DNA of 20,051 nt from Candidatus Paceibacterota bacterium (GTDB lineage Bacteria; Verrucomicrobiota; Verrucomicrobiia; Limisphaerales; UBA8199), in contig DAOTCE010000052.1 in assembly GCA_035452965.1 (NCBI GenBank), positions 1-20,051 on the forward strand. The letters run 5' to 3'. The translations under genes were made by a program, and so were the position numbers. The notes under the pieces are model-generated. The model worked only from the letters and a program-made list of their open reading frames with translations. It did not search any database and had not been told where the DNA came from. Positions 6,457 through 13,920 of the stretch are shown here, piece after piece. Position 1 is the first letter of the stretch, and the number at the start of each line of letters is the position of its first letter.

Positions 6457-7857
6457 TCAGGAGAAGAGGAAATCCAAGTTCCAGTGAACGGTTCCCGGCC
6501 GCCCCAGGTCGGCCGACTCCAGAGTGGAGGCCATTTGTGTGATTAAGGTGGATAGTGTTGTATCAGAGAGCAGGTAGCACTGGACGAGCCGGAGAAAGTA
6601 GGGGATGCCTTCGATTTTCAGCCGCTTTTCTTTCGACTGCTTTTCGATGGTGATGGCACCTTCGCGTGTTGAGGTCACCTGGAGACCGGCGGATCGGAGC
6701 CTGGCTAGAAGGAACGCGGGGTTGTAGAGCGTCATGACTGCAAGTTTTTTGAAGAGCAGAGCTTCGATCACGGAGGAGGGCAGCGGCCACCACGCGAGCG
6801 GAGGCATATCGCGTTCGAGTTCGTAACGTTGCCTGGCGCGGTAATGTACCCAGTCAATTCGTAGGCTGTTGTCGGGGAGCGACTTGTCGACCAAGGCCTT
6901 GGCTGCCTCATCGATGCGCAAGCGCTTAAAAGTTGCTTTTCCGGGGATATTAGCGGTTAGCCGCGGGTACAGGGTTTGGCCTGTACGAGGAAAGCCGATG
7001 AGTAATAGGCCTCGATCGGCATGCACGTATGCGCAGCCTTTCACCGAGCAGTGATTATGGAGCTCCGCGAGTTTGTCGTGGAGGGAGTAGCCGCTTGACT
7101 TCAGGTAGCCGAGCTCGCCGTCGGATGGTTTTGGCTTAAACGAGTCCTTGATTCTCGATATTTGCCGGACCAAGCGCTGCTGAAGTGCGGGAGGCAGAGG
7201 CTTCGGCGGAGGGGCGGAGGGGCCGGCCGCGGCCACGGGGATAGGCAGCTGGGGTGGTGTGGTGCCTTTACGGCCTACGAGGTTAATGCTGACGCAGATG
7301 CGTGAGTTGCCGGATTCGTGGGTTTTTAATTCGCCAATTGCAGCGACGCGGAATGTGGCGAGGTCAATCAGACTTACATCTCCGAGCCGCAGGAAGGTCG
7401 TGGTGGAGTGGCCAAGTACGAAGTAGTCACCGAGCTTCGGAATCCGGGTGACGAATTCCACCTCGCCGAGGCCGCCTATGCCTGTTGGCGGATGGGGGTT
7501 GGACTGCTGTTCGAGGTGTCTGCGGACGAGTTCGCGCTCGTTCTGGTAGAAGAACCACGCGAAACCATCACCGAGGGCCTTGCCCACATCGCTGGTTTGC
7601 TTCAGAAGGTGTTTGAACCCGTTGATGGTATGCAGTCTTTGGCGGAGGCCCCTGCGCGTGAGCGTCTTTCTCCGGGCCACCAGGTCACGGCCTTCCTGGC
7701 AGAGTTTTTGGTAAACAGATTCGAGGCGGTAGAGGGCCTTTGCTAGCGTGGGTTGAAAGGTGGTGATGGCGTCCAGGAGTTGTTTCTGGTCGCCACGGTA
7801 GAGGAGAATGACGAGCTTCGACCAGCAGGCTTTGAACTGCTCCTCTGCTTGAGACAT
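6457..7857 (-). CDS. Unrecognised restriction-linked protein with possible PD-(D/E)xK motif
   Basis: I do not recognise this 466-residue protein by name. It follows the type IIG restriction gene on the same strand with a 44-bp gap and is probably co-transcribed. ATG 7857 (MSQAEEQFKACWSK) is chosen because the frame upstream only overlaps the restriction gene's C-terminus and has no other good start. Residues 1-90 are helical. Residues about 94-195 contain GDGFAWFFYQNE, then RLGDVSLID (Asp160, Asp165), then AAIGELKTHES with Glu176-x-Lys178, then a strand ICVSINLVG. The D...ExK order between beta strands is that of PD-(D/E)xK nucleases, but this is inference from one sequence. A proline-rich linker (about 200-222) leads to a helical/beta C-terminal half including HADRGLLLIGFPR. 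It may be a second nuclease or a control subunit of the restriction system. Confidence 0.55.
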   Translation of the reverse strand: MSQAEEQFKACWSKLVILLYRGDQKQLLDAITTFQPTLAKALYRLESVYQKLCQEGRDLVARRKTLTRRGLRQRLHTINGFKHLLKQTSDVGKALGDGFAWFFYQNERELVRRHLEQQSNPHPPTGIGGLGEVEFVTRIPKLGDYFVLGHSTTTFLRLGDVSLIDLATFRVAAIGELKTHESGNSRICVSINLVGRKGTTPPQLPIPVAAAGPSAPPPKPLPPALQQRLVRQISRIKDSFKPKPSDGELGYLKSSGYSLHDKLAELHNHCSVKGCAYVHADRGLLLIGFPRTGQTLYPRLTANIPGKATFKRLRIDEAAKALVDKSLPDNSLRIDWVHYRARQRYELERDMPPLAWWPLPSSVIEALLFKKLAVMTLYNPAFLLARLRSAGLQVTSTREGAITIEKQSKEKRLKIEGIPYFLRLVQCYLLSDTTLSTLITQMASTLESADLGRPGTVHWNLDFLFS

Positions 7858-7901
7858 CTCGAACTGGAGCTGTGTCTTCTGAAACAAGTTCGTGCCTTTG
7901 G

Positions 7902-10900
7902 CTATCGCGGCTCGGATTGTGGCGCGGAGACTCCGGGAGACGGAATGGGCATGCGAGGCGGGGCGGTTTGCCACATGAGGGCGATCTCGGCGGGGGTGAG
8001 GCCGTAGGCCTGGTTGACGAGGTCGCTGAGCTGGCGCTCGAGCTGGAGGGCTTCGGCGGCGAGGGCGCGGGCGGGCTCTATGGTGCGGGTGTGCTCGGCG
8101 CGGAGGTCTTTGATGCCGGCGGCGGTGAGTGGGTGCTTCTTGCCGCGGATGCGCTTTACCTCGGCGACCAGCGTGTCGGAATCCAGCTCGATCAGGCCCT
8201 GGAGCTTGTTGGTGGGCCTTTCGATGGCGTATTCGACGCGGAGCCAATCGAGCACGGTGCGCTGCGTTTGTTGCTGAGTGGAGGTGATTGCGATTAGGCG
8301 GCGGACGATGGATTCAGCTTCTTGACGCTGGTTGTCGGTGGGCTGTGGGATCGGGAGATTGTTGACGACCGGCTTGAAGAAGCGAAGCGCTTCATCTTTC
8401 CCATGTGTGGCGCGGCGCCACGCATACCACCAGATGGCTGGAGAATTTGCCACGGCCAGCACCCAGGCGTCACCGGTGGGGAAAAAGTATGCGGTGTTGT
8501 TGCAAAGGGTTGCTGCAGAGTCGAGGCACCACTGCAGCTGCCAGCTTATGTCCGGGTACATTATCTTGGGCCGGGCGAATTGCTCCCAGTAGGCGCAGGA
8601 GCGTAGCTCCCACCAGAAGCGTCCCTGGTCCTGTCTGTTCTGGAGCTCGGCCCTGAATTGTGCCAGGTGGCCGCTAATCGCTGGGTAGGTGTTGGCAAAT
8701 ATTGCCTCTGCGTCTTGGCCTCCTTCTGACCAAGGCCATTCGCGGTTCTCGCTCGAGGCGAGGACGATCATGGACCAGCCCGCTGTGTCGGCAAGCCAAC
8801 GGTGGAAATCCTGTCCGCGCAGGTAGGGCCTGATGAGGTCGGCTGACCGCGGGTCCTGCTTCACGAGGGCCTTGCGGGTGTCGTTATCAACGAGGTAGGC
8901 CTCGTTGAAGCCAGTCTTGATACCGCTAAGGGGCTCGGTGCCAACAAAGTCTTTGAGTGGCCGGCCTGCTCGATCCAACTTGTCCAGCAGAGAGAAAACC
9001 CCTCGGGGTTCCAGCTGCCAGCCGACTCGTGCCAGCTGGTCTAAGTCCATATCGGCGCCCTGAGTCTCGATCTGGACGCTTAGGTCGTCGATGCGGAGCT
9101 GTTGGCGCGGGATGGTGCAGAGCCTGGCGGTCGTCGGCTTGGGTGCGTCGGTGGGTTTCTGGGCGACGATGATTGAGGGGAAGACGTCGGCTTCCACGAA
9201 GATTTGTTTGGCGTGGCCGAAGTCCACGACGGAGCGGATCCAGGCTTTGTCGGCGAAGAACTTCCTCAGGGGTTCGCCGTAGCCGGCCTTCATCCACTTG
9301 TTGGTGACGATGAGGGAGAGCAGGCCACCGGGCTTCAGGACGCGCAGGCCCAGCTCGTAGAAATAGACGTAAAGGTCGGCCATGCCGTGGAAGGCCTGGT
9401 AGTTTTTCTCCAACCACGGCTTGATAGGGGTGAGGAGTTCCTGCCGGACGTAGGGCGGGTTGCCGACAACGACGTCGAAGCCGTCTTGGGCGAAGACCTC
9501 GGGGAAGGCGGCTTGCCAGTCGAGGGCTTTGGGGTGGACGGCGGTGTCGCTGATGACGCTGTTGCCCTCGCGGATGGTGTGGTCGAGGCTGGTTAGACGC
9601 TTGCCCTTGGCGGCGGTCTTGATCCAGAGGCTGAGCTGGCAAATCTGGATGGCTTCGGCATTGAGGTCCACGCCGTAGAGGTTGTTCTGGAGGATCTGGC
9701 GATCGAGGTCGAACAGCGTGCGCTGGCCGCGGAGCTCTTCCAGGCGAGCGTTGGATTTATCAAAAACGGTGTGGAGCTGGTCGAAGGCTTCGATGAGGAA
9801 GGCGCCGCTGCCGCAGGCGGGGTCCAGGATGCGGAGGTTTTTGAGTTCTTCCTGCCAAGCTTCCCAGAAACGGATGAGGGCCTTGCGCTGGGGATCGTTG
9901 ATGGTTGCCAGGTCGTAGGCGTTGGGATCGGCGAGGGCCTTGCGGGCGGTGCCGGTGGTGTCGGTCTCGTGGCGCTGGCGGAGCGCCTCGAAGCGCTGCT
10001 TGAGGACGCCGCCCAAGGCCTGCTCGACGATGTAGCGGGTGATGAAGGCGGGGGTGTAGAAGGCGCCTTCCTGCTTGCGGCGGCTGACGGCCTCAGCCTC
10101 GTCCACGGGGCCCGCCGGCGCCTCGAGCTGCTGGCGCATGCGCTCAAGGTCGGTGATGGACTGCTCGAAGATGTGGCCGAGGATATCGACGTCGATAACC
10201 GGTCGGGCGTGGGTGTCTTCGTTGGAGTCGGCGATCTGACGGGAGGGGCGATAGTCGAAACCGCCGAGGTCGCGGAAGTGGGCGCAGACCTCATCAGGCA
10301 CCGAGAGGGCATCCAGGGGCGGATCGGGCGCGAAGAGGCCGCCGTTATAGGCGGGGATGCTCAGGGCGGCGCTGCCCTCGTCGATGGCGTGGAAGAGGCT
10401 GCGGAAGTTGTGCCAGACCGGGCGGGGGTTGTAAGGGTCGCGGTGTTCGTAGGCGTGCTGGAGCGACTCTGCCGGGAGCAGGCCACGATCTTCGCAGAAG
10501 GCGCAGAAGAGGACGCGGTCGAGCAGCTTCTGGGTGCAGCGGAGGATTTCGGCCGAGGCGACGGACGAGTTGGCCCTGCAGAGCCGCGTGAGGACGCGCT
10601 GGCGGATATCGGAGTAGAGGGCGTAGAATTGGTTGGTGAGCTGGCGGCCAACGTGCTCGGAGGCGCGGAGCAGTTCGTTGAAGTGGCAGCCCTGCTGGGG
10701 CGGCGTGACTCGCTCGGCGCCGAACAGGAAAACGAAGCGCTTCAGGAGCACCGGGTCGGCGGCCATGCGCGCGGTCTCGAAGCGCTCGAAGGTGTTTTGT
10801 TGGGAGCCCTTGTGGTAGAGGCGGGTCTCCCGCATGGAGGTAACTGTTATCCAGTCGCACGGGAGATTGATGGCGTACCGGTAGGCCTGGTCGACCGCAG

Positions 10901-11288
10901 ACATGGGCCGACCGGCGAACGGGCGGTCGAGCGGGTCGCGGGTGCCTTTACCTTCGAGGACCGCGATGAAGCGGTGGTCCTTTTTGCCGAAGCGGCCGAG
11001 AACGGCATCGGCGCGCTGGCCGTCCACCTCGATGGTGGTTTCGCGGGAGAGGGTGAAGCTCTCGGGTGAGGCGGCGGGGCCAGTGTAGCCGAGCAGGCCA
11101 CAGAAGATGTCGTTGAGGAAGTCGGGCAGTAGGGCGGTTTCCTTGAACTCGTCGGCGCGGCCGGAAGCGATGAGGTCGGCCCAGTGTTTGAGCTTGGGCT
11201 GGTGTTCCTCGACCCGGCCGGGTGGGGTGAAGGCCAGGAGCTGCTGGCGGATGACTTCCGGGTGAAAGAGGGGCTTGGTCTCGAGCAT
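7902..11288 (-). CDS. Type IIG restriction enzyme/N6-adenine DNA methyltransferase
   Basis: A 1128-residue single-chain restriction-modification enzyme of Eco57I/BREX-methylase-like type. It would cut unmodified foreign DNA and methylate adenine at its target in self DNA. The N-terminal nuclease has Asp94 (QRADAVLGRF) and Glu112-x-Lys114 (FIAVLEGKG), the PD-(D/E)xK pattern. A helical linker region with GAFYTPAFITRYIVE (about residues 408-422) precedes the methylase core: motif I DPACGSGAFL (489-498), acidic loop GVDLNAEAIQ (539-548) and motif IV NPPY (610-613). A TaqI-like target-recognition domain begins near residue 779 (GIKTGFNEAYLVDND, then LIRPYLRGQDFHRW) and extends to about 980. The C-terminal 100 residues are helical. 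All key residues are present and no frame break is seen, so it looks functional. The start at ATG 11288 lacks a strong ribosome-binding site. Confidence 0.88.
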   Translation of the reverse strand: MLETKPLFHPEVIRQQLLAFTPPGRVEEHQPKLKHWADLIASGRADEFKETALLPDFLNDIFCGLLGYTGPAASPESFTLSRETTIEVDGQRADAVLGRFGKKDHRFIAVLEGKGTRDPLDRPFAGRPMSAVDQAYRYAINLPCDWITVTSMRETRLYHKGSQQNTFERFETARMAADPVLLKRFVFLFGAERVTPPQQGCHFNELLRASEHVGRQLTNQFYALYSDIRQRVLTRLCRANSSVASAEILRCTQKLLDRVLFCAFCEDRGLLPAESLQHAYEHRDPYNPRPVWHNFRSLFHAIDEGSAALSIPAYNGGLFAPDPPLDALSVPDEVCAHFRDLGGFDYRPSRQIADSNEDTHARPVIDVDILGHIFEQSITDLERMRQQLEAPAGPVDEAEAVSRRKQEGAFYTPAFITRYIVEQALGGVLKQRFEALRQRHETDTTGTARKALADPNAYDLATINDPQRKALIRFWEAWQEELKNLRILDPACGSGAFLIEAFDQLHTVFDKSNARLEELRGQRTLFDLDRQILQNNLYGVDLNAEAIQICQLSLWIKTAAKGKRLTSLDHTIREGNSVISDTAVHPKALDWQAAFPEVFAQDGFDVVVGNPPYVRQELLTPIKPWLEKNYQAFHGMADLYVYFYELGLRVLKPGGLLSLIVTNKWMKAGYGEPLRKFFADKAWIRSVVDFGHAKQIFVEADVFPSIIVAQKPTDAPKPTTARLCTIPRQQLRIDDLSVQIETQGADMDLDQLARVGWQLEPRGVFSLLDKLDRAGRPLKDFVGTEPLSGIKTGFNEAYLVDNDTRKALVKQDPRSADLIRPYLRGQDFHRWLADTAGWSMIVLASSENREWPWSEGGQDAEAIFANTYPAISGHLAQFRAELQNRQDQGRFWWELRSCAYWEQFARPKIMYPDISWQLQWCLDSAATLCNNTAYFFPTGDAWVLAVANSPAIWWYAWRRATHGKDEALRFFKPVVNNLPIPQPTDNQRQEAESIVRRLIAITSTQQQTQRTVLDWLRVEYAIERPTNKLQGLIELDSDTLVAEVKRIRGKKHPLTAAGIKDLRAEHTRTIEPARALAAEALQLERQLSDLVNQAYGLTPAEIALMWQTAPPRMPIPSPGVSAPQSEPR

Positions 11289-11683
11289 GGTCCGGGGCTA
11301 CGGGGTTGGCGATGGCCCGGAGGGCCGGACTGGTGGCGCGGGGGCAGGGTGAGTGACACGGTGGCCCGGAAGGGACACCTTGCCGATCAACAGGTTTGCG
11401 CAAGTGCCGCCCATGACGAAAAGTCGCGCAATGATGGACCTCTCAAGCTAGCGGTGCACGAAAAAAAGCCGACGCGCGATTGGGTGCCGTTGGGAGCCGC
11501 GACGGCTATCGGAGCCGCGCTGTGGTGACGGGGCGGTTGGGGCTTACTGCTAACAGCGGTTTGGGTAACGTGGGGGACCAGAATAACCGCCGAGGTGCCT
11601 GTTATGCAGTTGTTATGCATTTAGGGCTGTTAGGGAGGGGCGAAGTGCTGCGAAACCCTTATTGTGAAGGTGTTTTTGGGGAA
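11289..11683. other. Intergenic region upstream of the restriction gene
   Basis: About 395 bases with no convincing gene; short frames here have no recognisable content. It should hold the promoter of the restriction gene (- strand), though no clear -35/-10 pair stands out. A direct repeat TGTTATGCA occurs at 11600-11608 and 11611-11619, which might be a recombinase arm site because an attachment site follows at 11684. Confidence 0.5.
11600..11619. repeat. Direct repeat TGTTATGCA, two copies
   Basis: Two exact 9-base copies (11600-11608 and 11611-11619) separated by two bases. They lie about 65 bp from the tRNA-Gly fragment and could be integrase or excisionase arm-binding sites. Function not shown. 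Confidence 0.4.
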
Positions 11684-11711
11684 TGGAGCGGGTGAAGGGA
11701 ATCGAACCCTC
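11684..11711 (-). other. 3' end of a tRNA-Gly gene; probable attachment site
   Basis: On the - strand this reads GAGGG TTCGATT CCCTT (T-stem, T-loop, T-stem), then CACCCGC as the 3' acceptor strand, then T and CCA. The ending TTCGATTCCC followed by CACCCGCTCCA matches the usual 3' end of bacterial tRNA-Gly genes, whose 5' acceptor strand is GCGGGTG. No D-arm, anticodon arm or 5' strand follows to the right, so only about 28 bases of the tRNA are present. A complete tyrosine recombinase begins 98 bp away, as expected at the edge of an element integrated into a tRNA 3' end. The orientation implies that the intact tRNA-Gly lies at the far right end of the element, beyond this window. Confidence 0.65.
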
Positions 11712-11786
11712 ATTACAGGAGTGGTAGTTAAAGTGGGATAACGTTGGCTATTTTCCTGAGGAAAATGGCTTGCTTTGGAAATAGTT

Positions 11787-11804
11787 ACTTGCACTACTTG
11801 CACT
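11787..11804 (+). repeat. Tandem 9-mer ACTTGCACT directly before the integrase start
   Basis: Two exact copies, 11787-11795 and 11796-11804, end 4 bases before ATG 11809 where a ribosome-binding site would be expected. A short inverted repeat TTTTCC-TGA-GGAAAA lies at 11751-11765. Both may be binding sites for the integrase or a regulator. Confidence 0.4.
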
Positions 11805-11808
11805 CGCT

Positions 11809-12864
11809 ATGGCTTATCTCTATCGCAAAAAGCGGTCGCCTTTCTGGTATCTGGTTTACATCGATGAGGACCAACATGAGCGCCACAAGTCCACTGGTTT
11901 GCGCGCCGATAGCCCGAAGGAGACGGCGAGGGCAAAGGAACTGCGCGCGGAGAAGGAAGCGGCGGAGTACCGCCGGGCGCCTGGGATTGACCGCGGGAAC
12001 TGGGACGGGTGGGTCACCAAGTATCTTGAGCACCACTGCGAAAGTCCGCGCACCCTGGAGCGCTACCTCGATGCCTGGAAGTGGCTGGGTCTCTGGCTCC
12101 AGACGAAGCGCTACCACTCGCCGAGGATCATTACCTACAAGAACGCGGTTGAGTACGTGGAGTGGCGGACGTCGTACAAGAAGAAGACGGGCAAGACCGT
12201 TGGTCGCAATACTGCCATTCTGGAACTGAAGATCCTCGCCATGATCATGGGAGAGGCGGTGAGGCTCGGCCACGCCGATGCCAACCCGCTTGTGAGCATC
12301 AAGCTTCGGCGCGAGATGGCCGAGAAGAAGCCGGAGTTGACGGACGCGGAAGTTGTGGAGATCCGGGGCAAGCTCAAGGATGAACCGGCGTGGATGCAGA
12401 GGGCCTTCGAGATTGCCTTGCACACCGGTTGCAGGCTGCGCGAGACGCGGATTCCGCGCAGTTGCATTGACCTGGTCGAGAACAAGATCACGTTTCCGTG
12501 TCCGAAGGGCGGAGAGGAACGGGCTTTTTCTGTCCCGATGCCATCCGCCTTGCGGCCTTTGCTCGAGGAGTTTCACCGCAGCAAGGAGAGGTTCACGGTG
12601 GAGTTCCCGTTCCAGCCGTCGCGGCGGTGGCAGCAGTTCTTCATCAAGATCAAGAAACCGCACCTGTGCTTCCACTGCCTGCGGGTGACATACATCAACC
12701 GGCTGCGCCGGGCTGGGGTGCCGCGGGAGGCGGCAATGCGCCTGGTGAACCATGCGTCCGAGCTGATCCACCAAGTGTATCAGCGGGAGAAGGTGGAGGA
12801 TGTGGCGCAGTGGCGAGATGCGGTGAATTTTCCGCAGTCGACGCCAGCGGTTGCTGCAGCGTAG
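11809..12864 (+). CDS. Tyrosine recombinase (site-specific integrase)
   Basis: A 351-residue phage-type integrase that would recombine an element's attachment site with the chromosome. The N-terminus (AYLYRKKRSPFWYLVYI) resembles the arm-binding domain. Residues about 65-170 form the core-binding SAM-like domain. The catalytic domain carries Arg209 (LHTGCRLRET), Lys233 (FPCPKGGEER), His289-x-x-Arg292 (CFHCLRVTYINRL), His315 (RLVNHASELI) and the nucleophile Tyr324 (HQVYQREK). The full R-K-H-R-H-Y set is therefore present and it should be active. It starts 98 bp from a tRNA-Gly 3' fragment, its likely target. No ribosome-binding site is visible before ATG 11809; instead there is a tandem 9-mer. 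The C-terminal end is intact. It probably mobilised the island to its right. Confidence 0.9.
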   Translation: MAYLYRKKRSPFWYLVYIDEDQHERHKSTGLRADSPKETARAKELRAEKEAAEYRRAPGIDRGNWDGWVTKYLEHHCESPRTLERYLDAWKWLGLWLQTKRYHSPRIITYKNAVEYVEWRTSYKKKTGKTVGRNTAILELKILAMIMGEAVRLGHADANPLVSIKLRREMAEKKPELTDAEVVEIRGKLKDEPAWMQRAFEIALHTGCRLRETRIPRSCIDLVENKITFPCPKGGEERAFSVPMPSALRPLLEEFHRSKERFTVEFPFQPSRRWQQFFIKIKKPHLCFHCLRVTYINRLRRAGVPREAAMRLVNHASELIHQVYQREKVEDVAQWRDAVNFPQSTPAVAAA

Positions 12865-12885
12865 GGCCGGACGCTCCGGGAGAAG

Positions 12886-13180
12886 TTATTCGCCGAGGTC
12901 TCTCGATGTTGGGTACGGGCCTCCGAAGGGGATGGGACTTGGGTCGAATCCGCCATCTTTTGTCGGGTCGGGAAAGTCTGCCGGAAATGTCGAGGCGGTA
13001 CCGACGGTCTGTTTGGCCCAGGCCAGCCATTCGAGTTGTGCGGATGTGAGTAGTTGCGATTGGCTTTTCCAGTGCCGTTCGCACTGTTCAACGAACTCAA
13101 GCAGCGAGCAACAAAAGCGCCAATCTTCAGCAGCTTTCACCAGGTTGGCCCGGCGGGTCTTTTTGGCGGCGGCGAACTTC
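12886..13180 (-). pseudogene. C-terminal fragment of an HTH/coiled-coil family protein
   Basis: Reading on the - strand from about 13180 to the stop at 12886-12888 gives KFAAAKKTRRANLVKAAEDW, then LLEFVEQCERHWKSQ, QLEWLAWAKQTV and, near the end, DPTKDGGFDPSPIPFGGPYP. I recognise this as the C-terminal domain of the same family of unknown function whose N-terminal HTH and coiled coil lie at 16784-17695. That copy lacks exactly this domain. The frame upstream of about 13180 changes to unrelated sequence. The two pieces would join in frame as ...EQKHAE + KFAAAKKTRR.... No start codon belongs to this fragment, so it is a broken gene end. Confidence 0.65.
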
Positions 13181-13380
13181 TCCCCCCGCTCACACCCGAG
13201 CTCCTGCGCCGGCCACATCGCTCCATCGCCCGAAACCATCGCATCTGCGAGGCGCTCTTCCTTGCCCGCTACATCGAGAAATTCGGCACCGGCACCCTGA
13301 TGATGATCAAGGAAACAGCCGCCCACGGCCTGCCCGAGCCCCAGTTCGAACAAATCCGCACCAAACCCCGAAGGGGTTGA
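13180..13380 (+). pseudogene. Internal fragment of an AlbA_2/Schlafen-type ATP-binding protein
   Basis: The frame reads ELLPPLTPELLRRPHRSIAR, then NHRICEALFLARYIEKFGTG, TLMMIKETAAHGLPEPQFEQ. This is the segment of AlbA_2/HATPase_c_4 proteins (often annotated as RecG-like or Schlafen-type ATP-binding regulators) that follows the ATPase-like fold and precedes the winged helix, with the hallmark YIEKFGTGT. The N-terminal AlbA_2 domain is absent because the sequence to the left of about 13180 belongs to another gene. After FEQIRTK the frame enters a repeat element and stops at 13378-13380. The missing continuation, starting GEFITTIWRDWL, is found on the - strand at about 18990. Confidence 0.75.
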
Positions 13381-13465
13381 AGAAAGTAGCCCAGGGTCGC
13401 GGAGGGCTGCGGGGCGCCACCCTGGGATCCCGCCCGCCAATATGGTGCCCAACCCTGAAGGGGTT
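13364..13465. repeat. About 102-bp hairpin element bounded by AACCCC-GAA-GGGGTT palindromes
   Basis: AACCCC/GGGGTT pairs lie at 13364-13378 and, in near-copy form (AACCCTGAAGGGGTT), at 13451-13465. Between them CCCAGGGT (13390-13397) pairs with ACCCTGGG (13419-13426). It looks like a non-coding repetitive element (MITE- or REP-like) of a kind I associate with Verrucomicrobiota genomes. It sits exactly where the AlbA_2 fragment ends and the ARPP-1 fragment begins, that is, at a rearrangement breakpoint. Confidence 0.7.
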
Positions 13466-13750
13466 GCAGACATTACCGCCCGCGCCCGGCAATTCTTGGA
13501 TGAAATCACCGCCGCCGAAGAACGCCAGTTCCCCTCCGTCGGCCACGGCACCGAGTTTCGTTACCGTTCGGCTCCTCAGCCCAAGCCGATTTCAGCATCT
13601 CAGCTTTCAGCGTTTCAGCATTTCTCCCTGTGCGGCACGGCCCTGGTCCACGCAAATGAGGTGATCCATGCTGCCTTCTTCCGCCTGGAAGACACCGCGC
13701 AGCCCGACCACATGGCCTCGCTTCGCCGCCGCCGTCACTATCGGGAATAA
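13466..13750 (+). pseudogene. C-terminal fragment of an ARPP-1 (DUF6569) protein
   Basis: The frame gives ITARARQFLDEITAAEERQF, PSVGHGTEFRYRS, then a low-complexity stretch, then LCGTALVHANEVIHAAFFRL and a short basic tail. The run FLDE...EE..FPSVG-G followed by L-G-ALVH--EVIH-A-FR is how I remember ARPP-1 proteins ending. The ARPP-1 gene at 18947-19768 (- strand) stops short of exactly this part. The low-complexity stretch (APQPKPISASQLSAFQHFS) is repeat DNA inserted in frame. There is no start codon of its own; an ATG at 13442 lies in the repeat element. It points towards jetA, 170 bp downstream. Confidence 0.6.
13589..13624. repeat. Short tandem repeat of TTTCAGCA type
   Basis: Four imperfect 7- or 8-base units (TTTCAGCA, TCTCAGC, TTTCAGCG, TTTCAGCA) are followed by TTTC. 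They are inserted in frame in the ARPP-1 C-terminal fragment. Similar simple repeats are, from memory, common in Verrucomicrobiota genomes. Confidence 0.65.
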
Positions 13751-13920
13751 GGCGTGGTACCAGCCCACAAGCAGGTCATTGCATGCCTGACGTAAATAGA
13801 ATACAACGCTCTCGGCAGCCGGAAATCGCCTGGTGCCCCAACCGCCAACAGGAACCAGGCGATATGCCGACGTATCCAGCCACGCAGTAGTGCGTAGGAT
13901 ACACAAGCCGACGAAATCAG

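Noticed and set aside
7858..8247. A longer version of the restriction partner gene starting at 8247
   Set aside because: The extra 130 residues are Arg/Pro/His-rich and lie inside the restriction gene's C-terminus in another frame. Normal protein composition begins near the ATG at 7857.
9771..11069. A 432-codon + strand frame opposite the restriction gene
   Set aside because: It is low-complexity G/E/V/A-rich and lies fully antisense to the methylase with its intact motifs. It is a shadow frame.
11684..11760. A complete tRNA gene on the - strand
   Set aside because: Only the T-arm, acceptor 3' strand and CCA are recognisable. No D-arm, anticodon stem or matching 5' GCGGGTG is found in the following 50 bases.
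13607..13906. A 99-codon - strand frame between the ARPP-1 fragment and jetA
   Set aside because: It overlaps the better supported + strand ARPP-1 end. No recognisable motif or ribosome-binding site is seen.
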